Origin: Seminavis robusta
Taxonomy: Eukaryota > Bacillariophyta > Bacillariophyceae > Naviculales > Naviculaceae
Length of the DNA: 64,000 nucleotides
Reading direction: 5' to 3'
NCBI GenBank assembly: GCA_903772945.1
Contig: CAICTM010000012.1
Coordinates: 124,001 to 188,000, forward strand
Below the pieces are notes generated by a model. That model was not told where the DNA came from and made no database searches. It saw only the letters and a program-made list of their open reading frames with translations. Position 1 is the stretch's first letter. Every line of letters begins with the position of its first letter. This document shows positions 53,401-63,829 of the stretch, piece after piece. The translations under genes were made by a program, and so were the position numbers.

Positions 53401-56400
53401 GTATGGATCCCAGTTGGGCGGTAGTGGTAGATGGCGTCGTCGACTCTTGAGTCCATGAGGACATAGGATCCATCCTGTGCCTGACGCAGTCATCCACAAC
53501 AAGAGCAAAGCGTTGATTTGGCGATGCCTCCTGGATTGGAATAACCATTGCCGTAAGGGGTGTCCCTTCTTGTGTAAGCTTGGTGCTTCCAACTTGGTGG
53601 CCATCTCGATTGGTCTTGGAGAGAGCCGCTGCGGACAATCATGTCCTGATTCATGACAGTTCGGATGGAACTGCCACTGTCGAGATAAACTGTGTTGGGT
53701 CCATCAGGAATGAGGCTCTTGACCGACACTCCTGCAAGATTTGGCTTTGCCACTCCTGTGAGTTCGGCATCTGCCACTCCTGGGAACTCAAACGCAACTT
53801 GGTGGTGCTGGTCTTCGACTGATAGTGAGTCTTGGTCTTGGAAATCTTCATAACAGTTGCCTCGCTGATTCTCCCGCTGACGCCGACTGGGTCCACGGTA
53901 CAAGCAGCGAAATTCATTTTCTGTATCGGAGCTGTAGTCGGAACAGCAGCGCTGATCATCGTTTTGGCCATCCCGAGGGATCACTCCTTCACATGGAGTT
54001 GTGTGGAAGACGGTGTCAGGGAAGGCAGAACGACTCACAATTATATTATGGGTTTCATTATACCGCTGAAGGATAAGGTCGGATCCGATGCTTACACCGT
54101 CAGGACCTCCCTCAGCAAGCTGATCATGGCCGTAGCCGGAGTGATAGCTTTCTTCGGATGATGCCTCATCATGCCTCCACTCCTCTGCATAAAGCGGGAT
54201 GCCTCCAAGGAAATCGGTAGCGAATGCTCCCCAGTCGATGGAAGCTTCCGGCTCACTGTCGGTGGTGGAATCATCTCTGCCCATCAGGGGCGGGACTCCA
54301 TCGACTTGATGGTGCTGGAAGTGGAGCGAACTGCAGTGGCCCTGCCGCGCTTGCCTGGGAGGCTTGGCTTGACATGGGGAACTGCTGAAAGTTCGACTGG
54401 CTCGTAGGAGGTGGAGGGACTCCACTGAATCCGCTCCTGGTTGAAAAGTCTCCGGCTGGAGCTGGAGCTGGTGCCGTCACCACTGTGGTTGGCACTCCTT
54501 GGAGCAGCTGCATCTGGTGTTGGTGATACTGTGGCATGAAGGACTTCTTCATGCCATTGAACTTGTTGATGGCCCATTCAGGCTTGGGGATCTTCGACTT
54601 CACCTTGCACTGCGGAAGTTTGTGATCTGGGCTTCCACAACAGTAGCAGGCTTCCCCTGGCTGGGACTGCTGGTAGAAGACAGCAGCTGGGAGCCCTTCC
54701 TTCATCTTCTTGGGATCAAAAGGAGGTGGCTTGGGATTGGAATATGGTTTCGGTTCCCTGCCCTTCCGTTGTTCCAACCATTCTTTGCTTGGCTTGAACC
54801 TGTCATTGGACAAAGTCTCCCTGAGATGATCCAGGGTACAGTCAACGCTCGCTTATATTTATAATCTTGTATTTATTCGCTCTATAATATTTAAGAATAC
54901 TCCAGTTCCCACATTTTTAACTCTAACCCTATTTTAGTACTAGAGCACGTACAATTCTACGGGAATAGTTAGGGTTAGGGATAAAATCAATATTTATTCT
55001 CGCTGTTATATTTACTGAATTCCTGAATCCCCCCCAGTATATATATCTGAATGTTGACTGTAGAAGGAAACTGGATTGACCCATCCATGGCATAGGCTGC
55101 CTCAACGGTCTTCTGGTAGTCCCCGTATCGTCCTTCCTGTAGGCCATGGTAGCCCACGGTTGCTTTCAACCTAGCCCTTTCCGTCACTAGCACCTTTTCT
55201 TGGGCGTCATGACCGGATGCGGCCTGGTATTCAGGTAATCTGATAGTCCTGGCATCAATGAACTCCGTTCCGACCAGGTCATACACTTGATCCACGTCGC
55301 TGTCGACCTTTCTCAAGTAGAAGTCAACTCTGTCATGGTCTCCTTGCTTTGGGAACAAGCCACGTTGGATGGTCTTGATGAATTGTAGCAATGGGAACTC
55401 TTTGGTTGAGCCTTGCATCACTATCAATCTGATCCTCTTGAGCAACTCAATGGGATCCAGCTTGACTGCATCCTCGTAGTCTCCTAGACCTCTAAGCTTG
55501 GACTTCATGGCGTCGGTACAGTATGTCACCTGGATGGTGGTTGCACCTGTCTTGAGAATGTTCTCATAGGATCGAGTCGACTTGTCATAGATGGATGACT
55601 TTGCCTTGTACTCGCTGAGTTCCAAAGCATCGTATTCTTGGGCTTTGGGATCAGTAAGTGACACTTGGAGTGTTGGCTTGGTCGGCTTGGTAGGTGCCTG
55701 ACTTGTCATGGTCTCAATGGCCAATGAAGCCAGTGGCACATCATTCCACTCAGGCTTGATCCTTAGGTCCTGGACAATGTGTGTCAGGGTCTCCTCAAAA
55801 GGATAATACCTGGTGCCAGCCTGTCCATTTGGATGGAAGAGGAACTGACGCTTGGGACTCTTGTTCTGGTTCCTGTAGCTGTTGCCTCTTCCTTGATGGC
55901 TTCTTCCTGAGGAATTGAATCCCCTACCCCCCCTAGAAGGGTATCTTCCTCCACCACGACCACCTCTTCCTTGGAATCTCATGGTCTTGCTGGTGTGGTA
56001 ATGCACTCTTGTGCTTGCTTGTTCCTTGGAACTAGCTTGTTCTTGTGGAACTGTTCTTGTGTGGGTAGCTACTCCTGCAGGCAGGACCTCACGGTGGACT
56101 CTTGTATGAGTCACTGCTTTGTGAAAAAGCTTGCTTGGTGGCTGGATAGCCTCCTTTTCGTGCACTGTTGGTGTACTGGCTGAATAGCCTCTGTCTTTGA
56201 CAGCTCACGTAAAACGTGGTGTTTCTTGTGTGGAACCTTGGGTAGTAGTGAGCTCCTCTGTTGGTCATTGGTTGCCTCTGTTCTTCTGCAGATGGCCTTC
56301 GTATACTTAGATGAGTACACAGTGTGAGTTTCAATAGCTGGAACAGTTCTCGTGAGGAGTTGAAGGAGTTTTAAAGCCCTGTGTCGTTATCGGGATTTTT

Positions 56401-56997
56401 GTCTTTCACTTCACAATAGCGGTGGGTCACTCGGATCAACCTATCTCACTCAATATCGGGAGTTAGAAGCGTGCACTGATACTCAGAGTATCCTTGACGT
56501 GTTGCGCAACTTTCTCTCTATTGGTGTCTTGGCTTGCAGAGCTCCGTTCGGACGATAGCTTGATCGGTAGATGTTGCCTGTCGCTCACCGTGATATGATG
56601 GATCAAAATCTCGCGCGATGACACGATGACGTAATCCTCTTCAACTCGATGAATAACAGCCGGATTTCCTTGCTTCCAGCGCGTAACTGGTGTGTCTTCG
56701 TGTGCTCTTCAACGTGCACTGCTTGTACTGCGATAACTCCGGCCGGAAGTTACAGCGTACCTTGTAGTGTACTGTCGACAATGGGAATGAGAATCTTTCC
56801 CGCGCACGCACCTCTTTCCTGTTAGAGGCTTTTCGATGCTCTGATAGTGTGGCTAGAGGCTGATTCTTCGCACCTCTTCTCTGTTGCAGGTGTTAACTCA
56901 AAGCTTTCACTTGAAGTCAATACACTTTGACTTGATTTACCTTGGTATCAATCTCGAGGTCGGTATTGGTAACTCGAGATGGCCTTTTGCTTTTCAG

Positions 56998-57246
56998 TGT
57001 TGTTTGCTAGTAATACTGCAGCTTATTGGGGAGTAATTTGGTTTTAGATTAAGCTGAAAAGCAAAAGTGAGGATTTTCTGGTGGTGCATAGCAATTCTTG
57101 TGATTGAATTGGATATAAGGACCCCCGTAACACTTTAGACCTAGAACTCCCTTGGTTCCTTGCATGATGAATTTGCATGCGAACCGGACTAGATGATTAA
57201 TACACGAGTCAATAGTAAAGAGGTGTCAGGTATATTTCCTCCAACA
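56998..57246 (-). repeat. LTR (5' LTR) of the outer copia element
   Basis: 249 bp, the upstream LTR in the direction of transcription of the element. Its near identity with 44472-44720 sets the insertion as recent. Confidence 0.92.
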
Positions 57247-57600
57247 TCTATCCCTATATTTTGGCTTCACCGGAATAGGAAATAGGAAATATCAAATAAG
57301 TCAGCGGGAGCTGCGATACCTTGGCAGAAAGACAGACAGAAGAAGGAGAATCATGTTTGAGATTTACAGCTATCATTCCATCATGTAACTCTAGATTTAC
57401 AACACCTGCTGGCTTATTGTGTTTTTGTGCTGAGTGCACTAACCTTAAATTATATTGATATATTCCTACCCCTAACTTCTTATTGAACCTTCAATTTCCA
57501 GTTTTGCCAGCTTATTTTATCTCTATCCTTATACCCTGGCTTCACCGGAATAGGGGATCCCACAGACAGGAAATTCGGCTTTTTTTCAGCGTTGGTCTCG
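57247..57600. repeat. Right copy of the duplicated sequence around the LTR element
   Basis: 57252-57295 is the rest of the left copy (after the insertion), and 57296-57560 is a second full copy. The phrase TGGCTTCACCGGAATAGG occurs at both copy ends (near 57260 and 57537), confirming a tandem arrangement before insertion. Confidence 0.78.
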
Positions 57601-58400
57601 TGTTTCCTCAGTTTGCTGGCTACTTGGATCCATATGACGAATACATGCAATCCATTCATTGTATAGCCAGCTACGGTACCTACCGTAGGCAGAGAGTTAC
57701 ATCGATCCGTGACAGTGGCAACAGTACCGAACACACTCAGGTTCCGCTTTACTGGCTACACTCCGTTACCGGTACCTTGCATTGGATCCTTATGACGAAT
57801 ACATGCACAACCGAACATTGTCAATCCAGCCATCTTAGCCAGTTACAGTAAAGTTCATCGATCAGTGACAGTGGCAACAGTGCCGAACACACTCAGGTTC
57901 CGCTTTGCTCGCTGCACTCGGTTACCTCGCATTGGATCCTTATGACGAATATATGGACAAAACCGACTATTGTTAATCCAGCCATTGTAGTCGGCTACCG
58001 TACAGTTACATCGGCGACAATGTCAACAGTACCGAACACACTCAGGTTCCGCTTTGCAGGCTACACTCCGTTGCCGGTATCTTGCATTGGATCCTTATGA
58101 CGAATAGACTACATGCACAACCGAGCATTATGAATCCACCCATTGTAGCCGGCTGCGGTATAGCTACATCGACGACAGTGGCAACAGTACCGAAAGTTCG
58201 GCTTTGCTCGCTTTTGTTACCGGTACCTCGCATTGGATCCTTATGACGAATACATGCACAACCGAATATAGTCAATCCAGCCATTGTAGCCAGTTACCGT
58301 AGAGTTACATCAATCGGTGACAGTGGCAACAGTACCGAACACACTCAGGTTCCGTTTTACTGGCTACACTCCATTGCCTCACCATTACAATGAATACAGA
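57600..58400. repeat. Satellite-like array, about 150-bp unit, five to six copies
   Basis: The marker GGATCCTTATGACGAATACATG (first 6 bases at 57626, 57784, 57934, 58089 and 58235) repeats every 146-158 bp. Each unit also contains CAGTGGCAACAGTRCCGAACAC, CTCAGGTTCCGCTTTRC and AATCCAGCCATTGTAGCC in the same order. A sixth, diverged unit ends near 58400. Units differ by 5-15%, with small gaps. There is no open frame through the array. Confidence 0.88.
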
Positions 58401-59826
58401 ACTTTTGTCAATCCAGGCTCCACCAAGTCCTCGACAACACACTTGTGCATACAGGAAAATAGGTACGGACACAGGAATCACCAACCAAACACTAGGAAAT
58501 AACACTGAAGGGGTGAATCGGGTAGTAGAATCCACTCTCTTGTGTGTTGTCGTGCAGCCTCCTCTTGTTGCCATTCAATGACTCGACGCCGATCCGTTCA
58601 GACTGTTGGTAGTTGGTAGGGCTGGAGTTAATAGAGCCTCCTCCGTAGTACCGGTAGCCTCCTCTCTTGTTGGTATCCGGAGCGACCGTTCGTTCGTTCG
58701 ACCTCGACAATGGGATTTCCTCGGCCGTCGGCAGTGCAGCAGAGAAAACAACAAATAGATATGAGATTTGTTTTCTGTGCTCAACTGCAGACGACCGGAG
58801 ACTTACCCTTGTTTTCCTACTTGCATCAACTTGGCCGTCAAGGGCCAAGAACTGACTGCCATCCCATGGTTCATAGGATTCAATGAGGGATGGCTTTCGA
58901 ATCTACACCGGAGACAGCCAGCTTGAGTGAGGCTTGGATAACAGATAATAGAGGTGCGATCGATCGTTTCGAATAATTAAAACAACTCACCTGTTGACGG
59001 CCGAGCTTGGAATTCTCTCCTGAATACCATAGAAATGAATGAGGGAGAGAAGTCAGTGCTGTACCTTCAATTAACACTCTTGATAATTGGCTTACCTCGA
59101 ATCGAATCGATCGAACGATCCTCCTACCGGTACCAGTACCTCCTGCACCTACCACCGATATACCACTGTTGTCGGCCAAGCTTGGATTTCTCTCCTGTTT
59201 ACCATAGGAATACAATGAGGGAGAGAAGTCAGTGATGTGCCTTCAATGATGGACCGTACTCAATCAGTTTATCCTTAACCTTAGTAACTTCAACGGTTCT
59301 TTTATCCACGAATCAATCTAAATCTTTCGAAAGGGAACTTGTTGTTTAACGATACATATGACCGTTGATTCTGCAACTGAAGTGCCGGTACACTAATTTA
59401 CACAGTAAACGCCGGCAAATCGATTTCGGAGTGCAACTGAGGGGGAAACCAAAAGGAGCGTGGTCTGGGAGACGAGGGGGATCCCACAGACACAAAACAA
59501 GGGGATCCCACAGACAGAATTTTTGCCATTAAAGGGGTAGAGGGCTCAGGCAGATAGACTGCCTGAGGTAAAGGGGTGGAGGGCTCAGGCAGATAGACTG
59601 CCGAGGTAAAGGGGTTGAGAACTCAGGCAGATAGACTGCCGAGGTCAATTAATAATTTCACCATTGTCTACTGCGCACTGCGAGCTTTGGAGCTTGTTTT
59701 GAGATAAGTCCACATTGATTGCCATTGTTGGTGATGATAACTGAATCATTTACAAGCTTACTTGGCACTTGGCTACTCTAATAATTGCCATTGTTGGTGT
59801 TGCCATGTGCATCAGCAAAGCTCTAT
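58401..59826. other. Gene-poor stretch with two small duplications
   Basis: No supported coding. It contains a 175-bp-spaced direct duplication (58992-59075 and 59167-59250, sharing CGGCCRAGCTTGGA and GAGGGAGAGAAGTCAGTG). TACCGGTAC palindromes occur near 58650 and 59130. Confidence 0.5.
59531..59645. repeat. 38-39-bp tandem repeat, three copies
   Basis: AAAGGGGTAGAGGGCTCAGG followed by CAGATAGACTGCCTGAGGT, present three times at 59531, 59570 and 59608. Each unit holds an inverted CTCAGGCAG...CTGCCTGAG pair, so the array can fold into hairpins. Confidence 0.88.
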
Positions 59827-60366
59827 TTACGAAATCGTCAAGACTCCGTACTTTTGCAAAGCCGTGCAAACCACTGCAATGGCAGAGCCACCCAACCAGA
59901 ACTTGACGACATTTGTTCTCACATTGAAACCTTTCAGACGTTTCTCCGGTGATTCGATGTACCCTTTGGAGAACAGGTAGTTGCCGTAACAGTAGCCAAT
60001 TGTCGAAGTCACCACAGCAATGTCAACCATTTGGTCCGTCACCTTGGGAATACTACCAGCAAACCCGGCAAAAATCCACATGAGTGGAAGACTCATGAAA
60101 GTCCATTCCTTTACGTTCTCAAACATTCGCCAGGCCCGTAACGCTTTGTCCGCTTGATCTTCGTATTTAGGATCGACCTTGGTCCATGGGGCAAAGGGAT
60201 GGGGGAAGAGCATCTTGCCATTGTCGTCCTTCGCGGAATATTTGGTCTTGATCATGGTCATCATGGCATCGAGGGTTCCAAAAATAATGACAACGGTGGC
60301 TCCCGACGGGGCCAAGAGGGAGTGGCGGAGGCCTTCCATGGTCAGTGATGAATTGACGTAAAGCAC
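59827..60366 (-). CDS. MAPEG-like membrane protein
   Basis: 179 residues, or 170 from the second Met (60339, MEGLRHSLLAPSG). There are four hydrophobic segments: GATVVIIFGTLDAMMTMI, FMSLPLMWIFAGFAG, MVDIAVVTSTIGYCYGNYLF and FWLGGSAIAVVCTAL. Between the first two lies DKALRAWRMFENVKEWTFMS, matching the conserved R-x-x-x-x-EN-x-x-E(W) region of MAPEG proteins (microsomal glutathione S-transferase / leukotriene C4 synthase family). GYIESPEKRLKGFNV fits the family pattern after the third helix. The usual RAHxN is replaced by RMFEN, so glutathione binding is not certain. Likely in ER or envelope membranes. Confidence 0.65.
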   Translation of the reverse strand: MLYVNSSLTMEGLRHSLLAPSGATVVIIFGTLDAMMTMIKTKYSAKDDNGKMLFPHPFAPWTKVDPKYEDQADKALRAWRMFENVKEWTFMSLPLMWIFAGFAGSIPKVTDQMVDIAVVTSTIGYCYGNYLFSKGYIESPEKRLKGFNVRTNVVKFWLGGSAIAVVCTALQKYGVLTIS

Positions 60367-61103
60367 AGTGTTTTAGAATAGCAAGAGCCGAAGCTATGAG
60401 ACTGGATCTGGTCACCCACCAAACAACAGCGCCAAAAAGATATGGTAAGGTTGGCAAGATTCAGTCAAGAACAACATCGAACAACATCGAACAAACAGAA
60501 AACCTCGCAGCAGCTCATTTTTCTTCAATCTTCGATCCCAAAAAGATTGCCGGCTGTTGGTAGCCTCAGCCTGTAGGTGCCTATCTTTAGCCAGACAGAA
60601 GCTTCACAAGGACAGCAGCGTACGTTGGTCCAGAATGCTGGACCCAAATGTCTCGACCAACTCTGGAGTGCTGGACAATGTCATGCCCAACACCTGGACA
60701 AGCACCAATCACCAGCCAAGGCCCAGCCACTCGTGAACTATCGAGCTGCTAGTAAATTATGCCACTACAAACTGCCCGTCGGCCTGCCCTTCACTGCGCC
60801 CCATTTGTGCCACTTGTGGCCCTACGCCTGAGCCAACACCAGGCCCATGTCCAGCACCAACAACAGCAACTGGAGCCATCCCGGATTCTTTAACTGTACC
60901 GTACTTACTCTAGAGATTTGGGGACTCTTGTAACTGGCCCAATCACACCTGATAGATGTCGTTTGGGGTGATTTGGTTCCTCCTAAAATGAGATTATTTT
61001 CTATCTGTGTGTGTTCCAAAAATGCGCCCTCATCTATCAACTCATGTATGCATAGCTCCAGAGTTTATTGGCGTCTTGCTCAAAACTCTTTCTTCTGGAA
61101 AAC
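60367..61103. other. Intergenic, no gene supported
   Basis: About 740 bp between two genes on the same (minus) strand: 3' flank of the synthetase gene on the right, and promoter of the MAPEG-like gene on the left. The frame at 60577-60831 has no features. Confidence 0.5.
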
Positions 61104-63341
61104 CTAAAGGCCCTTTTCGGCCATGGCGCGGTATTCATCAAAGGCTGAAGGATCTTGTAGTGCGCCCATGTTCTTGGGTTCCCTTCCAGCAAACAGATCT
61201 CTCACTGCCAATTCAACCTTCTTGCCGGACTTGGTGTAGGGGATCTTTTCCACCTGCTTAATCAGAGCAGGTACATGGGCACTGGAAGCGCCGTCGCGAA
61301 TCTCCTCTCTAATTTTGGCTTCGATATCTGCATCCAGTTCGATGCCATCGGCAAGTTGCACAAATAGGACAATGCGAACATCCCCAGCACGCTTCCCAGA
61401 AGTGATTTGATCTCCAATCACCAAGGAATCATCGACGACATCGACGGCCTCGGCGAATCGATAGACTTCAGCAGTTCCAATGCGGACACCGCCGGGCTTG
61501 AGCGTGGTATCGGAACGTCCATGGATGACAACACCACCGCAATCACCTACGGAGCCGGTGACTTCCACCAAGTCTCCGTGGTACCAGTATCCGGTACTGT
61601 CATAGGCTTCGTCGTCATTGCCGGCTTCGAAGTAAGCACCACGGTACTTTGATTTGTTTCCGTCATCACCAAAGAAGCAAACAGGAGCGGCCACGAAGGG
61701 TGATTTGCAGACCAATTCTCCTTTTTCGCCAATCACAGCGTCTCCGGTATCTCTATCCAGCGCACAAACATCCAACCCCAATCCAAAAGCTTGCAATTCT
61801 GATTGTCGCACGGGCAAAATAGGGTTTCCCAACGCAAAGCAGGAGCAAATATCAGTTCCTCCCGAAATGGATGCCAACATGATATCACTCTTGACCTTGT
61901 CGTAAACATAGTCGAAATCTTCGGGTGCCAATGGCGATCCCGTCGACAAGACGACACGAAGTGCTTCCAAGTCGTTGTTTTCGCCGGGTCGGATGCGGGC
62001 GCGACAAGACTGTAGATAGCGCGGCGTGGTTCCCATGTGAGTCACCTTTTCATCGGCTACCAAATCCCATGGCGACGACAACTTGGGATAGGCGGCAAAA
62101 CCATCGAACGTGACAACAGCGGCTCCAGCTACGAGACTGGATGCCATCCAGTTCCACATCATCCATCCACAGGTTGTGAAAAAGAGCATGCGGTCTTTTT
62201 CTCTCAAATCCGAATGCAAGACGAGCTCTTTGGCATGTTGCAAGAGTGTGTTGCCAGCCCCGTGAGCAATTGATTTGGGCATGCCCGTGGTTCCTGAACT
62301 GTACAGCACAAACTGAGGATGCGCAAATGGCACGGCTGTATACTCTGGTTCGGGAGCAGCTCCGTCCTCGTCATTGTTCTCGGCCAAAAAGTCGTCCCAG
62401 GTCACCATAATGTCCTTGACTTTGTCCGAGGTCCATTCGGGTTTGTCTTCACCATCCAAAAGTTCCAATACGACGATTCGTTCCAGAGACGGCAACGACT
62501 CGACCAATTCCTCCACCTTATCCACCATGCTGATTTTCTTTCCCTTACTGACATAACCATTCACCACAAAGAGCGCCTTGGGAGCGACTTGTGAGAACCG
62601 ATCAGCGACGGCTTGCGGTCCAAAGTCAGGGCTGCAGGAAGTCCAAATACTGCCCGTCGAAGTGGTACCCAACATGGCCACAATGGCTTCTCCAATATTG
62701 GGCAAGTAGGCCCCACAGGCGTCTTCTTTCGTGACACCCAAAGCTCGCAATGATGCCGCCACTCGACTGGCGTCTTGTTCCAGTTCTTCAAACGTCCAAC
62801 GTTTGGTGTCGCGTGCTTCGCTCGCACTGACAATGGCTTCTTCGCTCTTCATGTTGTCATTTCGTGCATAGCGGAGTAGATTTTGTGCAAAATTGAGCTC
62901 TAGGTTGGGAAAGTATGTGACATCGGGCATGACGGTTCCTTCCTTGACAGGACTAGTAGTGCCTTCGTACTCTAGTTCCAAAAAGTTCATCAACTTGACC
63001 CAAAACTCGTCACTGTTGTCGACGCTCCATTTCCACAAGTCTTGATACGATTCAGTCTTTCCCACGGATTGTTGAAATTTGTACATGGTCGTGCTTTCCT
63101 TGAAGCTATCGGTGGGTTGCCACATTAACTTGTTGTATTCCGCGGAAGCTGTCTCTTCGTCCGTGGTGGTATCTTCTTCATTCGCCACAGTCGACCACAA
63201 GGGAGAAGCCACAACTGATGAACGCGCAAATGCCACTGGCTTGTGGGACTGCTGAGATTGTTGTTGGAGTCCATGGTTCAGGAAGGCAGAGGCACTACCC
63301 GCCAAGACCACGGCCAATGCGGCCGAACGAAGAGACATCAT
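61104..63341 (-). CDS. Acetoacetyl-CoA synthetase with plastid-type presequence
   Basis: 745 residues from the Met at 63341 (MMSLRSAALAVVLAGSASAF). This start gives a signal peptide ending in GSASAFLNHG, the exact diatom ASAF motif, so a bipartite plastid presequence is likely; an upstream in-frame Met at 63422 would bury it. The enzyme has the ANL-superfamily order: an N-terminal ACAS-like cap (YQDLWKWSVDNSDEFW), TYFPNLELNFAQNLLR, the ATP loop VLYSSGTTGMPKSI (about 345), TTCGWMMWNWMASSL, STGSPLAPEDFDYVY, SISGGTDICSCF, YWYHGDLVE, GRSDTTLKPGGVRIGTAEVY (about 615-630) and the C-terminal IPYTKSGKKVEL with the catalytic lysine. WYHGD and TKSGKKVE are typical of acetoacetyl-CoA synthetase (EC 6.2.1.16), which activates acetoacetate to acetoacetyl-CoA. 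No intron. Confidence 0.9.
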   Translation of the reverse strand: MMSLRSAALAVVLAGSASAFLNHGLQQQSQQSHKPVAFARSSVVASPLWSTVANEEDTTTDEETASAEYNKLMWQPTDSFKESTTMYKFQQSVGKTESYQDLWKWSVDNSDEFWVKLMNFLELEYEGTTSPVKEGTVMPDVTYFPNLELNFAQNLLRYARNDNMKSEEAIVSASEARDTKRWTFEELEQDASRVAASLRALGVTKEDACGAYLPNIGEAIVAMLGTTSTGSIWTSCSPDFGPQAVADRFSQVAPKALFVVNGYVSKGKKISMVDKVEELVESLPSLERIVVLELLDGEDKPEWTSDKVKDIMVTWDDFLAENNDEDGAAPEPEYTAVPFAHPQFVLYSSGTTGMPKSIAHGAGNTLLQHAKELVLHSDLREKDRMLFFTTCGWMMWNWMASSLVAGAAVVTFDGFAAYPKLSSPWDLVADEKVTHMGTTPRYLQSCRARIRPGENNDLEALRVVLSTGSPLAPEDFDYVYDKVKSDIMLASISGGTDICSCFALGNPILPVRQSELQAFGLGLDVCALDRDTGDAVIGEKGELVCKSPFVAAPVCFFGDDGNKSKYRGAYFEAGNDDEAYDSTGYWYHGDLVEVTGSVGDCGGVVIHGRSDTTLKPGGVRIGTAEVYRFAEAVDVVDDSLVIGDQITSGKRAGDVRIVLFVQLADGIELDADIEAKIREEIRDGASSAHVPALIKQVEKIPYTKSGKKVELAVRDLFAGREPKNMGALQDPSAFDEYRAMAEKGL

Positions 63342-63829
63342 CACGGCAGAAAAATATTCCCACAGAAAAAGAATGCAATTGTTTGTGTCTTCTCTCTTTT
63401 TGAACAACGTCCCATCAAACAACTTACTGTGGCTAGCTGGCCAGCTACCTTAGCAGATGGATCAGCAAGACATGGATCTTTGGCTTGCGTTGCCATTACG
63501 TGAAGGCATGTTGTCGACGTGATCAGAACAATGACGGCTCTGATAGCAAATCACATTTCAAAGGCGTCTCGCGGAAGAAGAGGTGGAGGGAGGTGACGTC
63601 AACTGATGCCACGTCACATTGGTGCAACCATGAATGATTGAGACTCGTGATTCAGACTTCGCTCCACCTTAACCTTGCCTTCCACCTGGAAGCGTCATCT
63701 TTTGCAGTTGGCGATCTTTTTATGCTTTGGCCATTTGATGCCATGGATGTCCCACCCTTTGGCCCTTGACCTTCCACAGCTTCCTTAGTTTCATAATACC
63801 GTACAGTTGGAAGAAGAGAGATAAAGCCT
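63342..63829. promoter_or_regulatory. Divergent promoter region
   Basis: About 490 bp between the start of the synthetase gene (minus) and the start of the right-edge gene (plus). Two TGACGT-like motifs stand out (near 63596 and, as its complement ACGTCA, in the same segment), but I cannot say they are functional. Confidence 0.45.

Larger units (their letters stand above)
44472..57246 (-). mobile_element. Ty1/copia-type LTR retrotransposon, nested by a second LTR element
   Basis: Fossil, transcribed from right to left. LTRs of 249 bp lie at 44472-44720 and 56998-57246, begin TGTTG and end CCAACA, and differ at about two positions, so insertion was recent. The flanks carry a near-perfect 5-bp duplication. 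Without the nested element it is about 7.5 kb. Parts in order from 57 kb down: an untranslated leader, a gag region about 54.3-56.2 kb with a CCHC zinc knuckle, a protease with a DSG motif near 53.7 kb, an integrase about 51.9-53.3 kb, a reverse transcriptase about 50.5-51.7 kb and an RNase H interrupted by the nested element near 50.4 and 45.1 kb. Protease before integrase before reverse transcriptase is the copia order. The coding part looks broken, with about four to six breaks besides the nested insertion. Confidence 0.9.

Noticed and set aside
54960-54985. Short GTTAGGGTTAGGG, like telomere repeat
   Set aside because: Only two units, inside the retrotransposon; not a telomere.
57600-58400. 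Regular repeats that might suggest a CRISPR array
   Set aside because: Units of about 150 bp are homologous along their whole length, with no unique spacers; it is a satellite in a eukaryote.
59531-59645. 38-39-bp repeats as a possible CRISPR
   Set aside because: Three direct copies without spacers.
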